Assembly (NCBI GenBank): GCA_037576195.1
Contig: CM075102.1
Span: 31,988,745-32,052,744, forward strand
From: Phytoseiulus persimilis
Taxonomy: Eukaryota; Arthropoda; Arachnida; Mesostigmata; Phytoseiidae
Direction: 5' to 3'
Length of the DNA stretch: 64,000 bases
The notes under the pieces: model-generated
The model's database searches: none
Told to the model about the DNA's origin: nothing
What the model saw: only the letters and a program-made list of their open reading frames with translations
Made by a program: the position numbers and the translations under genes
Part shown: positions 35,364 to 47,472 of the stretch, in pieces
Numbering within the stretch: the first letter of the stretch is position 1
Layout: the number at the start of each line of letters is the position of its first letter

Positions 35364-38337
35364 TGCCAATGGACTTTGGATCTTGCTACTGGCAGACTTC
35401 AGTCGACGAAATTCTTCGTCGTAAAGACACAGTTGCACCGAGAGGAAATAGCAAGCTTCACACCACCGATCAGCTAGTCTCGAAGCTGCAGCAGCGGCTG
35501 CGGCGGCGTTTGTTTAGAGGCTGTATGCAGATCTGGCTCCAGTCGTGATGATCACCACGTGGAGGCCTTTAGTCGGGCGGTTTCGGAACCGGTTGTGAGA
35601 TAGGAGGAGCAGCAAGGCGATTTTTTGGAAGATCCGGGCTGTAGCTTCGAAGCGAGTCATGGTGGAACCTTGTGATTTGGTTTAGCGTTGCAATCGTGTC
35701 TCAGGCTTTTGCTCGCGCAATCGTGAGTTCGGAGCTCCCCGGGTACATGTCTCTACCACCCTGCCTGGGGTGTCTGCCGTTTCAGGACAGAAACCGATGA
35801 TTGTTCGCCTGTACGCAAGCGTTGCAGGCTGTGTTGACCAGTTCGAAAATACCGTAGGACTACACGCGGACGCATTGACTTCGAAACATGCAGGCTGCGG
35901 AGGAACGTGGTGTTACCTCTCGGAGGCTATCTGACAATCCGAGCATGTCATGCGAGTCTCCGGGAATCGGAGAGCGCTCGAGAGCCCTCCGAAAAGTTGA
36001 AAACAGCGAGGACCCCCAGAACCCCGCGAACAGCCTCCAGAAGGAGTGGACCTCCCAGCATCTTGGCAGATTACTCGAGGATCAACTCTTGCTGAGGCGA
36101 GTGATCTCAGCGAGTCGATGAGTTCTGATAGGGCAGAAATGATCGCGGAACAACTTATTGGGGAAGATTTTTGTCGGTGGATAAGCCGCGCTTATTCCCG
36201 GAACTGTTCGGTCAATCAAATCATGCAGGCTCAAAACTAGCGCTAACCCAGAGCATTCCGTTCATCATGATGTGTAGAGCTGCGAATTTCAGGCATTTTC
36301 CATCAATCATCATCCATCAATCCTTGGATCTTCTGGTGGGAGTATGAATGGATTGATGAATCGTACAAGGCTGCCATGGAAACTGATGAAGTCAGTCTCA
36401 AGAGGCTCATCCCCTTTGGAACATCATGAGTTCCGGATGGACTGTCTTCGGAGAGAATTTTCCCTGTCGTTCATGAATCGAATTGTTCATCCTGGATGAA
36501 GGATTGTTGATCCATTTCCTTAACGACTGGAAGAGTTGTCACAGCACAGTGTTCGATGGAGAATATCACAGAGCTGGCGTCACCCAACCGTGGGGTACAG
36601 CGGTTCGATCTACGGAGCCGAAGGAGACGCCAATGAGCTGGATCTCTTCCTGGAGAACAATGACGAGCTGCCGAAACCACGATCGACTAAATCCTCGTAT
36701 TGTCGCCTTCCACGAATGAAACAGCCAACGAAACCGTTGTCCCTGGCCCGACCCCGAGCTTGCGTTGATCGCTTCGAGCTTTCGAAGTAAAGTCAGCTCT
36801 CGGAATCATCCAAATATCCATAGTGGCCAGTGCGAGAAAAATCCTTTCTATTTTTCGTCGGATTCCTGCGGGGGGAAAACGGGAGAGGAAAAACGGAGAA
36901 AACACAACCTCGTTCACGGCTGAAACGTGTGAGGGTGCTATTGGGAATCGTGTACCTTCGTTTGGGCACCCGTGGCACGGATGACTCTGGCCCTTTGCCG
37001 CCGCCGACGCTACTTACATAAGGCAAGTACGGGAACTCATGCGAGGTGATGCATTGAGGACTCACCATGCGAGACTTGTCCTTCAGGCACGGGATACTCC
37101 CGGCACCCTTCGCGTGTTTCTCTAGCAGGTGCATGTTACATGAATCCTCTCTCGGTTTGTCCGTTCCTCACAAACAGCAGGAATCATTTTTGCCTGCACG
37201 AGAGACGGGAGAAAGGAAATCTGCTCTCTGCGAGCCTCTAGGTTCCGCGTAGCAGTTTTTGGGTGCGCAACGTGTCGCTTGGCGAATCGACTTTGCGAAA
37301 CACTGGCGTACCCTTTACCCAGCAAACGGAAATCGACCAAGGAAGCTAAAGTCCCGTCGAGGTACAAGCTGGTGCACACTCTTGGATCAGGGTCTTTCGC
37401 GAGCCATGTCCATCGGATTACCCGAGTTTGGGTGGATTAGTCGGTTTGCCGAGAGTCAACATCCAATTCTTTGATAGCCAGTCACTCCCCTTGTAGAAGA
37501 GGTGCGCAACGATTCAGACTCAGTTGTTGTGCGGAACTTGGATGTAAAGCCTCACAGGTGCCGTTCCCACGAATACGACTCCCACAGATTGCTTTGGTAC
37601 GTGCAGCGTTTCGTGATTTCGATCCAATGCATCCTAAACCAGTGCTCGGCGGGAGAGCTGTGCAGCGTTAGGAGCGGAGCAGCAGCTTCGACGTCGTGAA
37701 GCAGTCTATAAAGTTCAGAATGTCCAGAGAGTGTAGGTTACGCGGGAACAGCGAGACTTTCTTCCGTTCAAGTTCCCCAGACACTACTGTGGGGGAAAAC
37801 GGACAGCGGTTCAGGAAGGGAAGATAACTCGGAGCCTCAACGTCGCAGATGAATTTCTGTCGATTCCCATGTCACAGAGTGAGAAAAGGGGGCAAACCGG
37901 AACGAGTTTCGGTCAATTGTCGTATTCCGTGCGAGAGAAAGCCATATTCGATGCTCTGAAACCCAGATCAAGCTTCCCATTCAAGGTATCGCAGGCAAGA
38001 GCCGAGATTCACGTTGGGAAGCTGAGAGCGAGGCGAGGCGGAACGGATTTCTTCAGGCCTCCGCCTCTAGCGAACTCAAAATCTTGCATTGGTCACCCTG
38101 TGCCATTGCTCAGACCCCCTCCGCCTTGCGACGATCAAATACCCTGATGCATATCGGAGGCCACTCTCGATCTGTGCACAGCACCAGCTTCGACCCAGGT
38201 TAATCGCTGAGTCCGGGGCACTGAGCAAATTGTTCGAGGAGCCCGGGACCAAATATTCTTTGAGTTATTAGCTTTATTTACAGAGATGAGAGAAGTCAAC
38301 CCGCCGCGCGAGAAGGCGCTTCGAGATTGACGACAAT
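35364..38337. other. UBXN7 5' flank and intergenic
   Basis: The likely UBXN7 promoter lies just to the right of 35363 and no clear TATA box was seen. At 35907-36240 a plus-strand stretch reads like protein in two successive frames. The second part (36085-36240, ending in TAG) is acidic and helical (DRAEMIAEQLIGEDFCRW). The frame change falls near 36090 and could be an intron boundary or an indel. No family is recognised. The rest, 36240-38270, holds only short overlapping open frames. Confidence 0.35.
38273..38278 (-). terminator. Poly(A) signal AATAAA after the 38.3 kb exon
   Basis: AATAAA on the minus strand 60 bases past the stop codon of the open frame ending at 38338. This supports that frame as a real last exon. 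Confidence 0.55.
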
Positions 38338-38769
38338 TCAATAATTCAGGGATGAGATTGATTTGGCCCCGATAATTTGCTGCTCAGCCAGGGCCTGTGC
38401 CTTGATAGAGCGTTTTACATTTTGCCATTTCTGATCCTCCGTGCATTGCTCCGTCGTCCAAACACACGAATGATTGGCAGCGATTTTAGTCTTCGAGGAT
38501 TCGTTGCTCAGAGCTGTCAGGAATGACGTGCCGACTCTCACGAGCTCGCGTAGCTCGAGGAAACTGAATGAGCCCGGAGAGGAAATTCCAATGTGAAGCC
38601 TCGACAAGTATACCGCGAACCCCGACTTTCTGCGCAATCCTTCTCGTTTGGACTCTCTGAAAAGTCGTGGATTCGGGGTCCGTAAGCAATCGAGTCCAAC
38701 CGAATAGCCGATATGCTGTATTGTGAGGGGAGAATTCCAGCCTCCTTTGAACAATATGTAGTCATTCCG
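38338..38769 (-). CDS. Probable last exon of an unknown gene
   Basis: After a possible acceptor ending CCTCAG, 143 codons run to TGA, and AATAAA follows 60 bases later. The product starts with RNDYILFKGGWN and contains IQHIGYSVGLDC. It ends in an alanine/glutamine/isoleucine helix (RSIKAQALAEQQIIGAKS). The composition is that of a folded protein, but no family is recognised. There is no in-frame ATG, so an upstream exon is needed and was not found. A second minus-strand frame (38538-38867) overlaps and also looks protein-like, so a frame change near 38600 cannot be ruled out. Confidence 0.5.
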   Translation of the reverse strand, partial: RNDYILFKGGWNSPLTIQHIGYSVGLDCLRTPNPRLFRESKREGLRRKSGFAVYLSRLHIGISSPGSFSFLELRELVRVGTSFLTALSNESSKTKIAANHSCVWTTEQCTEDQKWQNVKRSIKAQALAEQQIIGAKSISSLNY

Positions 38770-39664
38770 CTGAGGCTCGGATATTCCGAACCTTGATAAT
38801 GCGTTTTGGCTCCCGGGTCTTGAAGTCTCGAATGATGTGTTCTCTCCAGCATGCCGGTGGTATTCAAACCCGCGATTTTGGGGAAATTCGCCGCGACGAA
38901 GGTGACATTAGGTGGGTTTACCGAGCATAGAATTGGTTAACAGACGAGTTCCATAGGATATCGGAACAGAAATGTCGGGCCATGATATTTTGCTTCTCGT
39001 CATGGGGAGGTTTTCAGAGGGACATACACCGCTCATTGGAACAATCCAAGCAAAGTTCGACTCAAGCGAACTCAGCCATGTGCATCCTTATCGGATTCAA
39101 GCGCTGGGGAAATGTGTGCGCGAAAAAGCCGAGCGGCTGTCAAGGTTTACAAAGACTTGTTCTAAGCTGCACAGGGGAACTGCGGAAGCACCGATGTGAA
39201 CCGAATCGCGCTCTTCTAGACATCACGGAGTCGGTGAGTTCATTCGAGACGCTACGACAGAACTGGATAAGTTGAAACGACCGCCCATTTCACGTTAGGT
39301 CGAGAAGTCGCAAAAAATGCTCCAAACGCTCACTGTATGCCGGAGGTTCACAGGGAATTCCTCTCATTCCTGTTATAGACGATGTCCGAATGAACAGCAT
39401 CCGTCGGCGGAGTCAGGGCAGCAGAAATCGGTGCTGGCGCTCATTAGAGAACATGGCTGCCCAACTTCCGTTGATGTCATGGCAAACTGAGCAGCGACAC
39501 CAATCGTTCCAGAAACTGATCGAATATGGTCTCATCGCGCTATCGTCTGACTTATAGATGTGGCGTGAAACTTAGTTATCGGTCAGACAACTCCCAGGAG
39601 TAGTTTCCGCCCTGAGCATTGGTGCCCGGTTGATATAAGGAATCCCGTTGGTTTATCATTTCAG

Positions 39665-40592
39665 ATGCCATCCAACTTATTGGTTCATCGCTCATCGCTT
39701 GATCCGCTCAGTGAGCCTCGACGGTAGTTTGAGTGTTGTGCAGAGGCCCGTAATGTACATTTTAGTGAGGGAGCGGGGGGGAAACAGCCAAATGTTCAGG
39801 CTCCATGATTTGCGGTCGGGGAAGGATGTTGTCTGCAAAATAGATTTCTCCACGCTTGTGTGCAAAGACTTAGCACTACACGGCGGTCTCATGTTCGCCC
39901 ATCATCTTGAAAAGCGGGTCGTCGAGATCTACAACATTAGCACCGGCGTCGTAGTTGGAGAAATTCCGTTGCAGGAAGTGCTCGGCCTTTCAGTCGCTGA
40001 AAGCAAAATTTACGTCTGGAATTTCGACGAAGAGGTGTTTCTGATTCAGCTCGACGACCAGGGATTCACCTCGAGGAAGAAGATCTCCTCTAGGAAAGAC
40101 ATGAACTTCTTGAAGGTCATGCGGGATACGGAGGAAAAATTCACTGCCGTGATGGAAACTTTCAACGGCGAAGTGTGTTTGCTGTCGAAGATTCGAGAGG
40201 TGACCAGGATCAATGTCATCAAGGTCGACCGACATAGACTCATCGGAGCCACAAAAAAACATCTGTATCTCTTTGATGAGGAGACTAAGGACATCGTGGA
40301 CTACCATAACGGGCAGTCCGCGACGCTTTTCAATACGGAGGCTGACTCAGATTTCTGCTGGTGGAGGTCACGTGTTTGTTGTGGAAAAATGTACGCGTTC
40401 TATTCAGAGATCCAACTGAAGTCGATCAGCGATACGCAAAACTCGCCCGATCAAAGTCGATCCGATGAGGAATGCGTCCCTCAGGAGCTCTGGAAATTGG
40501 AGATCATTGAAACAGAGTCCGGAATACGGAGAATCGTACATTTGGGCTCCGCGGCTGACATCTGGCACGTCTGCGCTACCGACACTTGCTGA
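39665..40592 (+). CDS. Unknown protein, possible beta-propeller, large exon
   Basis: An intact 308-codon frame begins right after a good acceptor (TATCATTTCAG) in phase 1 and ends TGA. The product alternates short beta-type hydrophobic runs with turns (VMYILVRERGG, KIYVWNFDEE, KHLYLFDEETKD) in the way WD40- or Kelch-like propellers do. This is a fold guess, not a homology match. No F-box or other domain is visible because the upstream exon was not found. Just before the stop the plus strand has another open frame running to 40764 with an acidic, disordered composition (FNEFDYESDP). A one-base indel near 40550 would join it. An ATTAAA near 40844 could serve as poly(A) signal. Confidence 0.65.
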
Positions 40593-42646
40593 AATCGACA
40601 CAGGCACCAGTCCCGGATCGGAGACGATCGTGATAGACTTCAATGAATTCGATTACGAATCGGATCCTGCTCGTAGGAAAAACGGCTCTTGGGGGAGTGT
40701 TCCTGAAATACTTCCGGAGTCTCCGTTCGATGAGGTCAGACTTGGGGGGACGTGGAGTCACTGAAAACACGGAAGACGATCCGAGCCCTATCGCCTCCCC
40801 ATCACAGCCATGAGACGTTCACGGTGTGGCGCTCAATGCCATTAAACCATCCGGATGTGCCATTGTAACCTTGAGTCCTGCTGTCCGTAAAATTTGATGT
40901 CAGATATGAGCGAAAACGAATCCATTTTTACCATTATCGTCATAAGCCCTGTCCCTCAGGCTCGTGTGGAGTTACGGAGTAGAAGTCGATGGGGTGCTCT
41001 GTGAGAAGGCGCCTGAAAGCATACTTTCGAATCAAGATCCCCCCAGTTCAGTTCTTGAGGCTCGATCACAGCAATTGGAACTGTGAGTGCCGTTTATTTG
41101 AATGCTCCTCGAGCAGCAACACCTGATCGATGAGATTCGCCTTACATTGGCCATCCGAATTGGGAAGAGCAGGAAACTAGGCTTCAGAAATTGATTCACG
41201 TACTCAGTAGCGTGAGATCATAAGGAGGGAGCTCATCTGGATGACCATTCGCTGAAAACATTATTGTCATATGTTCATGTGCTGCGGCGGAATTCCTTCA
41301 CGGCTCTTCCGGAACAACATTCTGCCGTTCTGTTCGTTCGAATGTCTCGGGAAGACGGATTAAAAATTCAGGACGACCTTGTCGACGTAGGGAAGTGCAT
41401 GGCAAGTCCAAGTATTCTGCGGTGCCAATTCTTAAAACTTCATTGATGCACTGCCGAATTTTCGCCTAGCGCCCTCACGATGACCTCGTTCACAATCGAG
41501 AACCTCGTTCGCTTGTAACCTTGCTTTCTCACGCTAGACACTTCACGGCCTGTGAGGTGGGCGAAGGCTCGTAATCCTACCGGCTTCCCCTCTTAAACCT
41601 CGGGAATGACTCCCATTCTCTCAGTGGAGACGCATAATTAGTGGATCACGGTGGAGTTTATGATGGATCGTTACGTACGCACGTGGCGGCTTCAGACGAC
41701 CACGGTTCCACGGGGAAATCATCAAGGCTCTGGAATGAGTCCGATATGAGGGAGCCCTTCTCTTGAGCGGGGATTCTCAACCTGTGCCCAGATAGAGGCC
41801 ACGGCAGATTCTCGATAGGCTGCGGACGATTTTCCAGGGGTCGTGCCTACAACGCTCTCGACGCAAACGTGCCATTGGTCCGGAATCTAATGATATACAT
41901 GATAGAGTGAACAGACCGCCCCTTGTTGACTCTCAGCTTCGGAGTTCTGTCACGGAACTCACTCATCTCCTATGAAAAGCTCTCAGATTCGAAGATTTTC
42001 GCTAGCCTAATCGGGAGGGGGTGCTTAGGTTGATCTTCCCGAGAGTCCAAATATGAGCAGCAAAGAGAACGGAGCTCTATTTTAGCGGAGGTGTAGTTGT
42101 ATTCCATGTCAGAATCATCGTCAGATGATGTTGTTACCGCTAGTATCCCGAGGATATGTCGTCGATTTTGTAAGAGGAATGTAACTGCCCAATCAGGCAA
42201 TGAGCACTCGCAGTTGACCAACCTCGAGCGTAATTCCCTTCCTGTCCTAGGTAATGAACGACTTTGGTCAGATTTGCAGCGGGATCGAGCCGTGAGCGAC
42301 GGGCAGAGGGGGCACGAGTGTGATCTGGAATATTTTGCCCGAGGATTTGGTAGGGGGCAGTGTTTGCCGGGTCATCAGAGAGTTTTCCGGCTGCTTGGAA
42401 CCTCGGATCGTCGCGATCCTCGTGCTGTGAGGCACTCTCGCCCTTTCGNTCACGGGAACTGTTTACTTCGACGCAAATTTCTCAAAGAGAGCTGCGTGGG
42501 TCGATTTTCGAAGCGTTCCGTTTACTCACGAGCTGTATATAGCAGAGTTGCTGGTATTCAAATCATCCGCGACCATCGTTTTTAGTTCCAACTTTAGATA
42601 CTTCGAACCCGGTCGATAACCTTCTTGTCCAAATTCTCTGTTGCAG
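40593..42646. other. Intergenic/upstream of the GABA transporter
   Basis: Only short open frames are seen. I looked here for the SLC6 N-terminal exon (TM1 motif with W-R-F-P) and did not find it. The only ambiguous base of the window, an N, is at 42449, inside this stretch. Confidence 0.4.
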
Positions 42647-45524
42647 GCGCTTTCCTCGTTCCGTTCTTCATCAGCATCGTCTTATGTGGAGTTCCTCTCT
42701 TCGTGATGGAAGTTTCCATAGGACAATACCTAAACACTGGTGGAATCGGAATCTGGAATCTTGTCCCGATGTTCAAGGGTAAGGATTGGTTCCCGTTCCT
42801 GTCGTGCCGACCGCAGTTCCGCCAGCTCACCGGGGAGTTCTTGAACGATATCGCATGGCTCCAATTGTTGCTGGACCCATCGTATCAGCGTCGGTCTATC
42901 TAAAGGGGGGTACTCCGCCGCCGTTCGCGCCAACGGTAGGCGGGCTGTGACGATGGGCGGACTAGCGGCTGCGTCGATGGTGGAGTCGGAATAATGCCCT
43001 CTGCGAAAGGAATTTTGTATTTTCTTCCGAGATCATCCCCATTCGTTTGCTTCAGCAGCTAGCGTTTGGGGGGCCTAAACGTCACAGCCCGATCAGCGTC
43101 ACGCGGAGCATTGAGCTCGACCCCATTTCTTGCGTCGGAATCTGTGAGGGACAGCGCGATCGCGCGTCAAGTTCCTCCTCAGAGGGACTTCCCTTCAGTC
43201 CCGTGGATGCCGAGTGGAGAAACGGTTCGAGTCCGCAGCGGGCTCCCCTGAGCTTCTCCAAGCCCACGAAGGGAACTCCTGATTGACTTTTAATGAAAAC
43301 TGCTTCCAGGCGTCGGCTATGCTTCAATGGTGATGATAGGCCTATCTAACATCTACTACATCGTCCTGATCGCCTACACTCTCTACTATTTTGTCGCCTC
43401 GTTCTCTTCTCCGCTCCCATGGGAGAGCTGCGGAAACGAATGGAACACCGAAACCTGCGTCGGTTTGAGAGAGAATCGAACCTCCCTCAATGCCACCGCA
43501 ACTTCTTCAGTCAAGGAGTACTGGGAGTAAGTATTCCTCCCTCCAGTAGGGCGGCTTTCATCGTTAGCTCGGAGGGTAGCTGAGGGTAGTGGCCAGTTGA
43601 GTGGAGTTGTATTATCTCGAAAGAGCGCGTCCTGCTCGTGGCAATCGAGTCGGAGGGTCTCATGAGCGGATGTCCCGATCGATTCAAGGACGGGACTCGG
43701 CATTGTTAACTCCATCCCCTTATAGGCTAGCGTTCGATTGCTCCGCTCCGATTCAGTTTTTGGGATTCTCCTCTCGTTCCAAGCTGACTGCTATACGCCA
43801 CTCGTAACTTGATTGGGCGCGTTACTTAAGGATGAGTCAGTGGAATGCAGAGCGGGAGGTCCACCGCGTTGACTACCCTCCGGAATTTAATTTGTCGCGA
43901 CTTCCAGCCGGAACGTGCTCGGAATCACTTCCGGACTCCACGAGATGGGCAGCCTCCGGCCGGAGCTCGTCATCTACTTGTTCATCGCTTGGCTCTTGGT
44001 CTACATGGTCATCTGGAAAGGACTTCACCAGAGCGGGAAAATCATTTGGTGCACCGCTCTGTTCCCCTACGCAATATTGTGCATCCTATTCATCCGTGGA
44101 GTGACTCTGGAAGGAGCCGGTGAAGGACTTCTCTTCTACCTGAAGCCCGACTGGTCCAAGCTCGCCGAGCCCAAAGTTTGGATCGCTGCTGGAACTCAGG
44201 TCCTCTTCTCTTATGGAATCGGTGAGCGGTCGTTCGAGAACAACCTGAGCCAGCCTCTGAATTCGATCCCCCCACGGAGCTCCAGTCTCTTCCCACCTAG
44301 CCCTCCTGATGGAATATTCGTTTCAAAACAGCCTGGATTCCCTTCTTTGCAGGTATCGGCGCCAACGTCGCACTCGGCAGCTACAATAAATACAATCACA
44401 ACTTCTACAGAGATTCCCTCATCGTGTGCGCCATCTGCTCAGGAACATCTCTGTTCGCCGGTCTGGTGATTTTCTCAGTGCTGGGGCACATGGCTCACGT
44501 TCAGGGCAAAGCTGTCGCAGATGTTGCGCAATCCGGGCCGGGTCTGGCTTTCTTAGCATACCCAGAAGTGGTGGTACAGCTTCCTTGGGCTTCTGCCTGG
44601 GCCATACTCTTCTTCCTGATGCTCATCGTTCTCGGAATCGACTCACAATTCTGTACTGTCGAAGCTCTCGTCACAGGACTCGTAGACGAATTCGCTGTCC
44701 AGCTCCGCCCGCATCGTCGTTTGTTCACGCTGGGCATCGTTTGCCTGCAATTCTGTCTCGGTCTTCCAATCGTGACCCAGGGAGGAATGTACATTTTCCA
44801 GCTGATGGACTTCTTCTCCGCTTCGGGAGTTTCCCTCTGTACGGTGGTACTCTTCGAAATCCTTGGATTCTCCTATATCTATGGTGAGTTGTGGCGCCAG
44901 TGGCGTCCGACACTATGGGAGCTTGCATGAGAGCGGCCGAGAGAAGAACTCCGGCGCCGCCTGAGGATCATTGCGAAGCACATGTCTGCCTCTCCGCATC
45001 TCCTTTCTAGGTGCCAACAGAATATATGAGAACATAGAGGATATGATCGGCTTCAAACCCAGTCGATACTATGTTTTCTGTTGGCTCATCGCTGCTCCGG
45101 TCGTCATTTTGGGAATGCTGCTCTTCTACCTGCTCGAACACGAGCCCCTGACGTACTCGAACACCTACGTCTACCCATGGTGGGGGGAGGCGATCGGTTG
45201 GTGCATGGCGATGGCCTCCATCATCTGGATCCCTCTCTACGCCCTGTTCTTCCTCTGTAGCACCCCGGGAACTTTCCTTGAGGTGGGTCAATCACATGCG
45301 CTCAGGGCGCGAGCTTTAAAATTCTCTGATCCACTTCTCCGACCAAACATAACCACTGCCGTGCTGAGCCGTGTTTTCCGGAATTCCAGCGAATCAAGAA
45401 AGGAGTCACGCCGCAAGTTGTTCCTCGCAAGGCCCAAGAAGGAACGCCAACATCGGAAGAGAGTGTCACCATGGACAACCCCGTGACGTCGGTTCAACTA
45501 CTATTGCGCCCAGAAAAAGTCTGA
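42647..45524 (+). CDS. Sodium/chloride-dependent GABA-type transporter (SLC6), N-terminus missing
   Basis: Takes up GABA or a related amino acid at the plasma membrane with Na+ and Cl- (family knowledge). Six exons join in phase: 42647-42778, 43310-43526, 43908-44221, 44353-44883, 45011-45282 and 45390-45524, about 530 codons ending TGA. Visible SLC6 landmarks are the AFLVPFF and [10 protein letters not shown] region (TM2), two sequons in the large outer loop after [13 protein letters not shown], and the TM6-TM8 run [12 protein letters not shown] and [19 protein letters not shown]. The last two match GAT-1-type GABA transporters more closely than glycine or monoamine carriers. The 44-residue cytoplasmic tail ends RPEKV. 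The first exon here starts inside the G-G-G-A-F motif, so the N-terminus and TM1, which carries key Na+ and substrate contacts, must lie on an exon that was not found. Confidence 0.93.
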
Positions 45525-45724
45525 AGCCGCTACCACCACCATCACGTCGAGTGCTGAATCGTTTTCACTAACTTCGACAGCGCTCGTTCTCATAGGTAAA
45601 AGCATCCGCGTTCCCAACCTTCCTTCTACCGTAATCATGATAGAGTTGTCAAGTCTCTCGAGCGGTTGGACCGCAGTGTGGATGATGTTCCGAAAGTAAT
45701 CGGAGTCAATCAATTCATCTGCGA

Positions 45725-46086
45725 TGCTCAACATGCATTCCACCCGGCACGTGTCTTCACCCCGAGAGCCCGGTGCGCTTCCTCCAACCTTGAGCTGGTG
45801 GACGCACCAAGGCGTGATCTGTTGCACTCAACACGCATTCCCCCTTTCTCTCCCCTCAAACTCAACACGCATTCCGCAAAATGTGTTCTGAAAACCGCTG
45901 CTGGGACATGCGAAACGAAGCGCGAGCATCATACCACGAAGGTCGAGGGAGCCACGAAACCACACGAAATTTGATCCGACACTTGTTCTTCCAGTAATCA
46001 GAGACGGATTGAGCACGAAACATGGTGCTAGCGCGTCGTAGACAGGTCCTGTCGTTCTGAGCGTGATGAAACTCAACACGCATTCC
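45725..46086 (+). repeat. Dispersed 16-bp direct repeat
   Basis: ACTCAACACGCATTCC occurs exactly at 45827-45842, 45861-45876 and 46071-46086, with a one-mismatch version near 45726-45741. Spacing is irregular (about 100, 34 and 210 bp). Confidence 0.85.
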
Positions 46087-46832
46087 AACACCTTCGGAAC
46101 TTTTTGGTAGTTCAACATTTTGTGGACCGCGTTACATCGTAGATATCGAATACAAACACTTACATGGTTCAGAGAGCGAGTTTACGCCAGAGACTTCACG
46201 TATTTTATACGGTCAAGGTCACGGCATGTGCCGTGGCTTCACCTCGTGCCCCACCGTCGCACTTCGACGAGGTACTTGAGTTTCGCGTCCAGGCGGCTGG
46301 TCCCGGTCCAGAAACCGGAGACTGTCTTGAGCCAAGGACGGGAATCGGTGGAGCTCGCTCTTGAAAGATTTGAAACGCCCTCTCGGACTTACCAGAGCTG
46401 TTCTTCCTGACTGGGAAAGGTTTCCCAATCGTGCCGGCACCCTGTCGTCGGATTTTCCGACAGAGACTTCATCGACATGGCGGCAAGGCGGAAGCTGAGG
46501 TTTTTCCACGTCCCGAGGAGCAGTACGCTCGCATCTGAATAATGAACTTTTACGACCGTCTATTTGGTCAGCATGCACTTCCTATGCATCCAGCAATGAG
46601 GAGCTTTTCTTTCGTTTTCCGAGCTTCCGAAAAATGAAAAATTCATCTTTGCCAAAAAATGGACTACGTGAACAAAGGCTCTGAGGTCAATCGTCTGTTT
46701 CTAGGAAATGATGCGCCGAGATCGAACTCGGCAGCTCCGGTAGCTCGATTGATGTATGTATAGTTGTTATATAATGTAATATTAAGTCGACCCACGATAC
46801 TGACATGTCGAATGGTGAGAACTAGAACCGAG

Positions 46833-46892
46833 GTCCGAGACGATAGCTCAGACGATGGAGGAGTAGAGCTCCACTACATTCGAGACTCGGAC
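46833..46892 (+). other. tRNA-like hairpin or degenerate tRNA/SINE piece
   Basis: The 60-base element is bounded by a perfect 7-bp stem (GTCCGAG / CTCGGAC). Inside are a box A-like TAGCTCAGACG and a box B-like ATTCGAGAC. There is no recognisable anticodon arm and it is too short for a normal nuclear tRNA, so it is not called as a tRNA. Confidence 0.3.
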
Positions 46893-47140
46893 GTATGAGG
46901 ATATGGAAGTCGTAGCCAGAGAGCGACAAAATGCAGAGCCGCCAGATGAACAATCACGGATTTCACCGTTTGGCAACAGGCTCTGGCCCGCGATTCACAC
47001 TTGAGTTACAAGAGCTGGATCAGCCGAACTTCTTGTGTTGCGAGCTGTTTTGTGGCTCAAGGTCGACGCCAGACGCTGCTTCGGAGCTTCCGAGTCGAGT
47101 AGGGCTGTGAAAGCGCGAATCCTCTTCTGGGGGCTGCCGT

Positions 47141-47373
47141 CTAGGTTTCCTCCTCGGTGTGATTCTCGGCATCCGACCACGTTTCCTCGTAATCATGTGT
47201 TGCACCTATTCCTGCAAAAGAGAAAAGACACTATCAGTTCCGAGTTCGACTGTCTACCAAGCAATGGTTCAGCTCTCGCATTCTTGCAAGAGACCGATTC
47301 ATACTGCTTCCGGACTAACTTTCATCGATAAGATCCTCGTCGGACTCGATTGCCGATCGAGTTGAAGTCAGAA
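47141..47373 (-). CDS. Probable last two exons of an unknown acidic protein
   Basis: Exon 47320-47373 (donor GTTAGT, phase 1) joins 47141-47211, which follows an excellent acceptor (TTTTCTCTTTTGCAG). The phases match. The tail reads SAIESDEDLIDE, then ETWSDAENHTEEET and stop: strongly acidic and disordered. Other minus-strand frames across the same bases lack this splice agreement. Upstream exons beyond 47373 were not found. No family can be assigned from an acidic tail. Confidence 0.45.
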
Positions 47374-47472
47374 CTCAAGATTTGCGTCAAAAATCAGTTT
47401 TCACGTTGGATGGATGCGCTGTGAGCTGACTAACCAGTATTGCTGAATCGGCATTCTACACTTTGCTCTTAG

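Larger units (their letters stand above)
45525..47140. other. Downstream of SLC6, short repeats, no clear gene
   Basis: No AATAAA was seen soon after the SLC6 stop. The stretch holds four copies of a 16-bp direct repeat and a tRNA-like hairpin (listed separately). No exon chain was recognised. Confidence 0.4.

Noticed and set aside
34410..35477. 355-codon plus-strand open frame
   Set aside because: It is antisense to UBXN7, whose domains are unmistakable, and has no recognisable domain. It is a shadow of the UBXN7 codon pattern.
46833..46892. Functional tRNA gene
   Set aside because: At 60 bases and without an anticodon arm it cannot be a standard nuclear tRNA.
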